Source: Turnera subulata
Taxonomy: Eukaryota; Streptophyta; Magnoliopsida; Malpighiales; Passifloraceae
DNA: 64,000 nt
Direction: 5' to 3'
Assembly: GCA_028386065.3 (NCBI GenBank)
Contig: JAKUCV010000166.1
Coordinates: forward strand, 1 to 64,000
Made by a program: the position numbers and the translations under genes
The notes under the pieces: generated by a model
The model's database searches: none
Told to the model about the DNA's origin: nothing
What the model saw: only the letters and a program-made list of their open reading frames with translations
Shown here: in pieces, positions 48,265-57,718 of the stretch
How the letters are laid out: each line of letters starts with the position of its first letter
Position numbering within the stretch: position 1 is the stretch's first letter

Positions 48265-51200
48265 ATGGATCCGGTTGGAGGGAATCAGCATGCTGGAGGT
48301 CACTTAGATGATGATCAGGTATCGGTGGATCAACCGCAGCAAGTTGCGGGAGGTCCGAAACACCTTCCGAATATTCCTTTGGGAGACCCTACGCAGATGC
48401 TGAACGTGGTAACCCAGATTCTGCGAAGGCAAGAAGCCAGGGATGCATGTATCGATGCTATAGGAGCCCGGGAACAGGAAAACCAGGGGACAGTTGAGGA
48501 TCCAGTGTATATGAAGCTGGAGAAGCTTGGAGCAGAGATTTTTACTGGTGTCACTACACCACAGGATGCTGATCGGTGGCTTAGACAGATGAACAGGGTT
48601 ATGCTAAAGCTGACATGTAAGAATGACAAGTGGGCAAGATATGCTGCCGCCATGTTCCGAGGAGATGCCGTTGATTGGTGGGAGTCTACCACCAGGGACA
48701 TGCCGACACCTATCACTATGCCATGGAACCAGTTCATGGAGATGTTCCGAAGGAAGTTTGTTTCTGAGGCATACCAGGATCAGCTGAGACGAGAGTTTTT
48801 GGGACTACAACAGGGACCAGATTAGACGGTCAATGATTATGAGATCAAGTTCAACCGCTTGTCCATCTATGCCAGTGAGTTTGTAGCTACTTCGGAGGCC
48901 AGATGTAAACATTTCTGGGATGGTCTTCGATCTGGCATCCAGACAGTTATGGGGTGCAAGGTCTACGAGACTCACCAGGACATGCTGACAGATGCCCTGA
49001 GAGCTGAGATTATTTGGCTGGGTAATGAGAGGGAGCAACAGGAGATCCGTAAGAGGCATGCTGCACAGAGTTTTGGGGGACAGAACAAGAGGTTCCAGAC
49101 ACCAGCGAACCGGTCAGGATATGGATAGAGCCAGTTCATGCCAGCTAGTCAGGGACGTAGATGGAACCACAACAACAACTACAACAACCGAGGTAGTTCT
49201 TGGACTCAGTCTGGAGGGACTTCATCTTGGAATGCTCGCCCGAGACTCCCTTTGTCTCAGGTGAGGTGCTATGAGTGCAACGAAGTTGGGCACTACAGTT
49301 ATGCTTGTCCCAAGTTGGGAAGATCTGGAGGTTCGGCACCTGTTCAGACGGTGCATGCTTCAGTTGCCAGTGTACCTAGTGGTTCTGGAGTTGGCCGAGA
49401 CCGAGGACGTGGAGCTGTTCCTGCTAGGACCCAGTCCGCCATGAACCAGAGTACAGCAGTGCCGAGAGCATTCATGATCACCACTGATGAGGATTCGGAG
49501 AATGCCGATGTCATAACAGGTACCTTTACAGTCTTTGGTAGTACTGCTTATACTTTGATTGATCCTGGTGCTACACATTCGTTTATTACGCAAAGCTTTG
49601 CAATACTACATAACTGTACGGGAGAGAATTTAACTTGTCCGATGAGGGTTAGGTTACCTGCGGGTATAGTGGTCAGGTTAACCCACGTGTGCAGAGACGT
49701 TTCGCTTTCATACGATAGCGAGGTTTTCCTTGTACGGTTGATCGTGATGAACATGGGAGGTTTCGACATCATCTTGGGGATGGATTGGTTGTCCAAGTAT
49801 AGACTCTACAGTACTATGGTGAACTATCGAACCAAGGAAGTGCTGTTGACTTCCGATGGTGGACATAAGGTTTTGTTGACAGGTATTGTGAGAGCTGCTA
49901 CTACATATAGTATCTCTGCTAATCAGGACATTGGGATGAAGCCATTGGGTCCAGATGCTTTGTTGACCCATGTCAAGGGTGAAGAAGTTCAGACTCCAGT
50001 TTTGGGGGACATCACAGTTGTGAGGGAGTTTCCAGATGTATTTCCAGAGGATCTACCAGGATTGCCACCTGACAGGGAAGTTGAGTACACAATCGACTTA
50101 ATGCCAAGAGTGACACCTATCTCGATGGCACCGACAGAACTCCAAGAGTTGAAGAAGCAGTTGGATGAGCTACTCGAGAAGGGTTTCATCAGACCTAGTA
50201 CATCACCTTGGGGATCATCAGTCCTCTTTGTGAGGAAGAAGGATGGCAGTTTGTGGATGTGCGTGGACTACCGACAGCTGAACAAAGTGATAGTGAAGAA
50301 CAAGTACCCGCTTCCCAGGATTGATGACCTTTTTGATCAGCTACAGGGAGCTATCGTATTTTCCAATATAGATCTTCGATCTGGCTACCATCAGGTTAAG
50401 ATTGCAGAGAAGGACATACCGAAGACAGCCTTCCGTACTCGGTATGGGCATTTTGAGTTCACAGTGGTTCCTTTCGGTTTGACCAATGCACTTGCAGTTT
50501 TCATGTGCTTGATGCACTTGGTCCTGAACGAGTTCTTGGACAAGTTAGTGGTAGTCTTCATCGACGACATTCTGATATACTCCATGAGCAGGGAAGAACA
50601 TGAGGAGCACCTGAGGGTAGTACTACAGAGACTGCGAGAGAAAGAGTTGTATGCCAAGTTCAGTAAATGTGAGTTCTGGCTGGAGGAAGTTGCATTCCTT
50701 GGACATGTTGTATCCGGGGATGGGATTAAGGTTGACCCTGCCAAAGTGAAAGCCGTTTTAGAGTGGGAGCCTCCCAAGACGGTACCCGAAGTCAGAAGTT
50801 TTCTTGGCCTTGCAGGATATTATCGAAGATTCATCGAGGGTTTTCCCTTGATAGCCAGTCCAATGACAAACCTATTGAGGAAAGATCAAGCTTTTGTATG
50901 GAGTGATGCCTTCCAGAAGAGCTTTGATGAACTGAAGAATAAGTTGACATCAGCACCATTCTTGACAGTACCTAAGCCAGGAGTAGAGTACTTGCTGTTT
51001 TGTGATGCTTCAGGTCTTGGTTTGGGAGCAGTTCTGATGCAAGAAGGTCGAGTAATTGCCTATGCTTCGAGACAGTTGAGGCCACATGAGAAGAACTACC
51101 CGACACATGATCTAGAGATGGCCGTAGTGATCCTTGCCTTGAAGATTTGGCGACATTATCTGTTCGGTAAGAGATGCCGGATCTTCACAGATCATAAGAG

Positions 51201-51735
51201 TCTCAAGTACATCATGACTCAGAAGGAACTTAACCTGCGACAACGACGTTGGGTTGAGTTGCTGAATGATTATGATTGTACGATTGAGTATCACCCTGGA
51301 AAAGCTAACGTGGTAGCAGATGCTTTGAGCCGGAGACAGCCAGAAGATGCTTCCACGACCTACTCGATGTCCTCACTCATCGAGTTAAGGAAGATGGGAG
51401 TTGATTTGTCAGTTGATGAGACAGGAGCCTTGTTGACCCATATTGAAGTCAAGTCTAACCTGAGAGGCTGGATTGTGGAACTACAAGATGGAGATCCCGA
51501 CTTGATCAAGCTGAAAGAAGCAATCCGTAGTGGGAAGGAAGACAAGTTTTGCATAGTTGAGGATAGTGCATTGATGCTGGGGAAACGTCTATGTGTACCC
51601 AGTGTTGGTGACCTACGCAGACAGATTTTGGAAGAAGGACATATGACGCCGTATGCTATGCACCCTAGAAGCACCAAGATGTACCAGAATTTGAGGAGTC
51701 ATTTCTGGTGGCCACGTATGAAGAAAGATGTAATT
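48265..51735 (+). pseudogene. Gag-pol of the truncated Ty3 element, broken by two TAG codons
   Basis: One frame runs from MDPVGGNQHAGG at 48265, interrupted in phase by TAG just after the GPD at 48822-48824 and by TAG at 49126-49128. Domains in order are: gag; a zinc knuckle [14 protein letters not shown] (from 49267); protease with DPGATHSF near 49561; reverse transcriptase with FIDD at 50557-50568; RNase H with [14 protein letters not shown] near 51000; a SRR boundary after ADAL; and the first integrase residues ([13 protein letters not shown]). The catalytic core and chromodomain of integrase are missing. After 51735 the frame reads a few unrelated residues to a stop. Confidence 0.88.
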
Positions 51736-51938
51736 ATGGAAAGACTTATACATTAAGTGTAATTATAAAATACTAAGGATGTATGGCATGAAAAAAAATT
51801 ATGGATCAATGAATCATCAAATACAAATATATTTACCCTTGAGTAGATCAAAAATTTTTTGTAATTATGATATTCATCATCTATTTATTTATTGTTGGCA
51901 TTGAATGAAAATGTATATGGTAAATGAAGAGTCATGAT
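51736..51938. other. AT-rich flank between the two LTR elements
   Basis: About 200 bp not resembling either element. It ends in ATGAT, the target duplication of the second element. The same flank probably resumes at 59911. Confidence 0.55.
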
Positions 51939-52264
51939 TGTAACAGCCCGGGTAAAATTTGGATTTTTACTGGGACTGTAGAAATTGTTTTACTGTGATT
52001 TACTGTTGAATTAATCTTGGGTAATTAATTCAAGGTAAATCGGGAGTCGTTTTTCGAATCCGAGTATTTTCCCGCGCTCGTGATTCTTCCGTTGATTTTT
52101 CAGAACTAAGTTGGTATTTTTCGGGTTTCGGAATTTCTCGGAAAATCACACCGGAAAATAACTAAGGAGGTATCTGTTATTTTCCGGTCTGGATCCGATT
52201 CGCCCGTAATACGAACGAATCGTATTATTGGTATCACATGTTAAATAGTACCATTTTCAGGTTT

Positions 52265-52555
52265 ATAAAAAGGAAGAAGAAGAGCCGGGAGAGGAGAGGA
52301 GAAGAAAAAGAAAAAAAAGAGAGAAAAGAGAAAAAGGAGAGAAAAAGAGAGAAAAGAAAAAGAGAGAAAAAAAAAGAGAGGAAAAAAAAAAGAAAAAGGA
52401 AGAAGAAACAGAAAAAAAAATAGAAAAAGAAACAGAAATAAAAAAAGAGAGATCAGGAAATAAAAAAAAGAGAGAAGAAAATCAAGAAAAAGAAAAGAAA
52501 ATGAATTAAGGAAAAATAGAAAAAAAAGAAGAAAAAAAAGGAAAAATATGGAGTA
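52265..52555 (+). repeat. Long A/G-rich (polypurine) tract in the LTR
   Basis: About 290 bp consisting almost only of A and G on the plus strand, built from AGAGAAAA and GAAGAAA-like units. The N gap ends inside the same tract in the 3' LTR. Confidence 0.85.
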
Positions 52556-53845
52556 ACAGTAGTCACCCTCGCCGCTTGCTGCTACTGTGCACTAGGACGA
52601 GCTCCGGCCGTCTTCTCGCCGCACCGCCGCCCCAGCTGCTTCTCCTCACCGGCGCGACCTCGCCCCTGCCATCGCCGAGCCGATCCACCGCCGGAGGCGC
52701 CGTCTCGCGCCGCAGACCCGCGGCGAAACCCGTGGATCCGCTTCTCCGCGCCTCTGCTCAGCCGTCGTGCCGCCTCGCGCCGCCGTTCCACCGCCCCTGG
52801 AGTCGCCAGCCGCCGCCTGATCCCCTGCTATGCTCGCTTCCCTCCCTCGCGACGCCGCCGTCGTCACCAGCCCTGCAACCCGAGGTGAGACCCGCGACCC
52901 GCTCTTGACCCGTTTTCTCTAAACGGGTGGCGAATAGTACTGGGTTGGGTTGGACGATTGGACCGGCTGGGCTTGGCACAGTACAAGCCTGGGCTTGGTA
53001 CTGTTCAGCCCAGTCCGGTTTTTTATTTTTTTTTTAAAAAAAACAATTTACACATATATATATTCATTTACCTATAATCTGATATATAATTTTGGAAAAA
53101 AATTATGTATTTATTTTTAGTAAATTACTGCCAATTTAATTCTGTAATTTTTAGGAAAATATAAATATATTTACTTGGTTTAATAATTAAGTTTTGTTTT
53201 GGGAAAAAACTATTATTAATTGGAAAATATATATATACCTTAAATTAATTTCTGGAAATTAATATGTATATTATTTTCGTCTGGAAAATTATGATTGTGG
53301 CATATGTAAATAAATATGTATTTTGTAAATTAAAATTAATTATGTTTTGTGTAGGAAATTAAATTGTATATATATTTAGAAAAGATAAATACCATATAAA
53401 TAATTTCTAAAAATTATAAATAGCTTATTATTTTCTGGAAAAATTATGTAGATTATTATTTTGGAAATTATGGTTATTTCATGAAATTATTTTGAAAGGA
53501 ATTTTAATTAAAGTATAGTACCGAAATAATATTCGGATGTACGTACGGTTAATTATTTTCGATAAGAGATAATAATATCAGATAAGAATCGGGATGGGTA
53601 TATTTCGCAGTAGAGGCATCATAGCATACCGATTATGTGCATTTATGTGTATGTATGGTTTTGTTGTATAGGTTTGGATATCGGGCAGTTTCCCGAGGAG
53701 CCGGCGTCGTACCGGTCATAGTTTCCGAAGTTGGGTAATCGGCCAAGGTGAGGATGGATTTCCTTCAATATGTGCCTTATTACTCGGTTATTGTGTTTGG
53801 TGTTGTTGCATTGTTGGATGTTGTGCTTTTGTTGTGTTTTGGCTT

Positions 53846-54167
53846 GGGATGTCTATCCCGGTGCTTGTTTGGTATTTTTGGGATGTCTATCCCCGTATCG
53901 AATTTCTGTGTCTTTTGGATTAAGTAATAATGGATTAATAATGAATTGTGATGAGGATGTCGATCCTTGGGATTTTGATTAGGGATGTCGATCCCTACGG
54001 TTTGTTTTTAATGATGGTAATATAATTGTCACGTGGTAAGTAGAGGTACGACCGGATGGTTTGTGACTGTTTTGTGGTGCCATGATCTGGGTTACTTGTG
54101 ATGGGCATGTTGATGCCGGTTTGATTGGGATGTTGATCCCTGAGTTTGATATTGGGATGTTGATCCC
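53846..54167 (+). repeat. Seven-hairpin array with paired stem changes (5' LTR)
   Basis: The hairpins are GGGAT-GTCT-ATCCC at 53846 and 53880; AGGAT-GTCG-ATCCT at 53954; TAGGGAT-GTCG-ATCCCTA at 53980; GGCAT-GTTG-ATGCC at 54104; and GGGAT-GTTG-ATCCC at 54127 and 54154. Stems vary but stay paired. Confidence 0.85.
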
Positions 54168-54821
54168 AGGATGAGTTGTTCATTATACAGGTTGATGCAT
54201 TCCAGACAGGCTGCAGCGTTATCCCTTGGACAGGGCTCGGATCCATAGTTTGCATTTATGCATACAGTGTATATGTGTGTCTTTATAAGTCTTCCGCTGT
54301 GCATGTTTTCGCTATTGTTGGGCCATTGGGCCGGTTATGTTGATTATGCTGTTTATTGTATTGGGCCGTTGGGCCCGAGTTATTGTTGTTCACACTGTAT
54401 GCTTGGGTTTATTGGGTTGGGTTGTCACAGTTCCGGCACGTGTTTACTGTGTACGGTAAATACGGGTCGGGGCGCTTCATTTTGGTAGCGGAGCGGGCGT
54501 TAGGTCTTGTTGGGCAGTCTTTGTGTGTCTGTTGTCCTGTTTGCATAGTTCGCTCCAGTTGTTTATTATTTTGCATCATTTAGTTAGTGCATTATGGATC
54601 CAGTCGAGGGACGCCAGCTGTCGCGGAACATACACATATGAGGTAATGATGCCAAAAATAAGCGAAAATACAAGTATTATTTTTATTGCTAATATTTTGA
54701 TAGAAAAGGAAATATTAATATTTTGATTGCAAAAGGAAAATAGTACATTGATACTTGACATTTTACAAAAAGGGAAAAAAAAATACATAGATTTTTGATA
54801 ATTTATAAAAATAGAAATACA

Positions 54822-55106
54822 TTAACGGTTCGCAACGACGTTGACACGGAAGCTGTTTGCGTCACTGTTGACGTTGACCGTGACTCTGTCGCTCCAAGAA
54901 AGCCACATGCCGCCTCTGTCGCGCTGGCCAGGAATCTCGAACCAGTTAGCTTGAGGGAATCGGAGTGGGATGAGACCGTGATCGTCCCGTGGTTGCCACT
55001 GTGTCTCCGTCAGAAGAACCATATTGGGCTTGTACTGGTTCTTCAAGTCCCTCAAAGTGCGTGAGAACTCCTGAGCACGCCTTGCAACTCCTCTACAGTT
55101 CCACAC
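54822..55106 (-). pseudogene. Antisense LINE ORF2 endonuclease fragment inside the LTR element
   Basis: The frame contains WNCRGVARRAQEFSRTLRDL, then PNMVLLTET and later GGMWLSWSD. This is the start of the apurinic-type endonuclease of plant L1 ORF2 proteins, with the catalytic Asn and Glu positions visible. It stops after about 95 residues, well short of a whole endonuclease. The nominal first codon at 55106 is GTG, and the frame opens a few codons earlier after a TAG. It probably is a captured or inserted fragment. Confidence 0.65.
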
Positions 55107-55124
55107 CAGTAGCCGTACCTTTGG

Positions 55125-55505
55125 CTAGGTTGGAGGTAGCCGAGTCATTCTGGGTATGCTCTGGGCTGTCATTGCGAGCTGGTAGTAAGCGCCTTGCTCC
55201 ACAGTTTGGCAAGTGGACTCCAGGTTGAACTCCTGTAGCCTATCCGAGATGAAGAACATCACGGAGTTTGCTGAGCCGTAGTAGGAAGTCCTCAGCGTCC
55301 CATGGTCCTCTAGGAAGAACACCTCTTCCATGGGAGTGACGAAGAATCTTGAGGAATAGAGCTCGTCGACAAAGACCAGTCGTGGCATCCTGCCGAGCTC
55401 GTTCGGTAGTTCTTCAGCGCGTTCGTTGACCATGCTGTACGCCAGTCGATTCCTTCTGCCAAGGTTGGCACCTTCAACGAAGAATACGGAAGATGGAGCA
55501 GGCAT
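55125..55505 (-). CDS. Unrecognised antisense open frame in the LTR element
   Basis: An intact 126-residue frame starting MPAPSSVFFVEGANLGRRNR and ending MTRLPPT. It has a mixed alpha/beta-like composition with balanced charges and aromatic residues (SANSVMFFISDRLQEFNLES), so it looks like real former coding DNA. I do not recognise the family. It lies just upstream of the endonuclease fragment on the same strand and could be host or LINE ORF1-derived sequence. Confidence 0.4.
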   Translation of the reverse strand: MPAPSSVFFVEGANLGRRNRLAYSMVNERAEELPNELGRMPRLVFVDELYSSRFFVTPMEEVFFLEDHGTLRTSYYGSANSVMFFISDRLQEFNLESTCQTVEQGAYYQLAMTAQSIPRMTRLPPT

Positions 55506-56362
55506 CGTTTTTGGAACGTGTGGGATTCTGTTTTTGGAGCGTTGCGTTTTTGTTTTTCAGAATGGTTTTGTTGCGTTAATGCTTTTGATAATTTACACAT
55601 CACCGCTCCTTCTTTTATACACCTATGGGGAGCGTGTTTATTGTTTTTGATTTTCAAGATTTGCTTTTTGAATTTTACCGTTGTTGTATTTAATGTTTTG
55701 TTGCTTTACGCGATTCTCGGACCCATGCCAGAGTTTTTCAAGCTTTTCCTAACTCATGATTTTCTTTCGCTCTGGCTACCTTGTCTTTTCTTTCCATGGT
55801 TTTACTATATTTTCCTACATCTTTTATCACTTGCATCTGTGACCGTTGATGCTAGACGGATGGGACCACACCTTGAGTAGAGTGCATGTGCGACAAGTTC
55901 ACAGCTGTTCGGACATCGTGGAGAGATACGAGCCTCGACAGACGTTTTGGCTTATGCGGAATTGTGAACAAGTGGGTAACGTGTCTTTCGAGGGACACAG
56001 GACGTTCCCGTGATCATCGCCTTCCGAGTTGACGGGTATCTTCTTCACGAGGTTAACAGACGTCACCGTTAGTTGCGTGTATTACGTTTCTTGGTTCGAG
56101 GGTGTTTTCGTCCGATACAAGCACCGATCATGAAACATATCTTGTTTTAATTTCTTTTTGATTTGATTTTGTTAAATGAGTTTTGTTTTTAATTTCTTTA
56201 TATTTGATTTTATATTCTTATTATTGATTTTTGCTTTGCCTTGGAACGTTTTTAATTTTCTGTAAGCACGAGTTTACATAATTAAATAAGAGATTTTGAT
56301 TTTGAAAGGAAATTTATTTTATTGATTTCATAATAGGTTTACAACAGGAGAAGAAGTACTCT

Positions 56363-56726
56363 CTATGGAGTTACTTGCTTCTCTAGGTCTTTTACAATCT
56401 TTTTGACATTTTCCATGTGCGGGAAGAGTTCCATGCACGCCAGTTCTATCTGCGCCACCGCCGAGCTGATCTTCTTCAGGGAGAAGTTCAGTTGCGTCAG
56501 CTTCTGTTGCGGAGTGCTGCTCTCAGCAACTGCCTTTCCTTTCCTGTCTTCAGTTTTCTTGGGGACCCGCTTCTTCCGTCGTTTTGGGGAAACGACCATG
56601 TGCTCTTGCAGACCGATGATGTTGGTCTTGAAGCGTTTCTTCGGAGGTTCGTCATCGGAGCTTGTTGGGAAAGCTCTGCCGCCGATGTAGCTGTCGTTCT
56701 CGGAGTCAGAAGTTGTCCTTGATCTC
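56363..56726 (-). CDS. Unrecognised antisense open frame truncated by the gap
   Basis: The frame is open from the gap edge (56726) to a stop at 56363, at least 120 residues. It has acidic/serine patches (TSDSEND, PTSSDDE), two basic nuclear-signal-like runs (PPKKRFK, PKRRKKRVPKK) and a C-terminal helix with heptad character (LNFSLKKISSAVAQIELACM ... VKKIVKDLEKQ). The N-terminus is lost in the N gap. It looks like the C-terminal part of a nuclear protein; the family is not recognised. Confidence 0.4.
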
Positions 56727-57718
56727 NNNNNNNNNNNNNNNNNNNNNNNNNNNNNNNNNNNNNNNNNNNNNNNNNNNNNNNNNNNNNNNNNNNNNNNNNN
56801 NNNNNNNNNNNNNNNNNNNNNNNNNNNNNNNNNNNNNNNNNNNNNNNNNNNNNNNNNNNNNNNNNNNNNNNNNNNNNNNNNNNNNNNNNNNNNNNNNNNN
56901 NNNNNNNNNNNNNNNNNNNNNNNNNNNNNNNNNNNNNNNNNNNNNNNNNNNNNNNNNNNNNNNNNNNNNNNNNNNNNNNNNNNNNNNNNNNNNNNNNNNN
57001 NNNNNNNNNNNNNNNNNNNNNNNNNNNNNNNNNNNNNNNNNNNNNNNNNNNNNNNNNNNNNNNNNNNNNNNNNNNNNNNNNNNNNNNNNNNNNNNNNNNN
57101 NNNNNNNNNNNNNNNNNNNNNNNNNNNNNNNNNNNNNNNNNNNNNNNNNNNNNNNNNNNNNNNNNNNNNNNNNNNNNNNNNNNNNNNNNNNNNNNNNNNN
57201 NNNNNNNNNNNNNNNNNNNNNNNNNNNNNNNNNNNNNNNNNNNNNNNNNNNNNNNNNNNNNNNNNNNNNNNNNNNNNNNNNNNNNNNNNNNNNNNNNNNN
57301 NNNNNNNNNNNNNNNNNNNNNNNNNNNNNNNNNNNNNNNNNNNNNNNNNNNNNNNNNNNNNNNNNNNNNNNNNNNNNNNNNNNNNNNNNNNNNNNNNNNN
57401 NNNNNNNNNNNNNNNNNNNNNNNNNNNNNNNNNNNNNNNNNNNNNNNNNNNNNNNNNNNNNNNNNNNNNNNNNNNNNNNNNNNNNNNNNNNNNNNNNNNN
57501 NNNNNNNNNNNNNNNNNNNNNNNNNNNNNNNNNNNNNNNNNNNNNNNNNNNNNNNNNNNNNNNNNNNNNNNNNNNNNNNNNNNNNNNNNNNNNNNNNNNN
57601 NNNNNNNNNNNNNNNNNNNNNNNNNNNNNNNNNNNNNNNNNNNNNNNNNNNNNNNNNNNNNNNNNNNNNNNNNNNNNNNNNNNNNNNNNNNNNNNNNNNN
57701 NNNNNNNNNNNNNNNNNN
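56727..57718. other. Assembly gap (N)
   Basis: 992 N. It should hide the end of the element's interior, its polypurine tract and the first several hundred bases of the 3' LTR. The frames drawn through it are artefacts. Confidence 0.99.

Larger units (their letters stand above)
45650..51735 (+). mobile_element. Truncated Ty3 (Tekay/Del-like) LTR retrotransposon
   Basis: It has an intact-looking 5' LTR (45650-48138), a primer-binding-like stretch TTTTGGTAGTGGAGC and one gag-pol frame. Homology stops at about 51735, early in integrase. No 3' LTR or polypurine tract follows. Non-element AT-rich DNA (51736-51938) leads up to the second LTR element. The reverse transcriptase and RNase H resemble the Tekay (Del) chromoviruses. 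It is a dead, 3'-truncated copy. Confidence 0.85.
51939..54479 (+). repeat. 5' LTR of the non-autonomous element
   Basis: 2541 bp with TGTAACAGCCCGGG at the start and GGTCGGGGCGCTTCA at the end. In order it holds a near-pure purine tract (about 52265-52555), a GC-rich block (52560-52930), an AT-rich block, a hairpin array and a G-box near the end. Relative to the 3' LTR it lacks 244 bp after 54167. Confidence 0.88.

Noticed and set aside
52576..52908. GC-rich frames on both strands
   Set aside because: LTR sequence repeated at 57760-58100. The frames look like products of base composition, not proteins.
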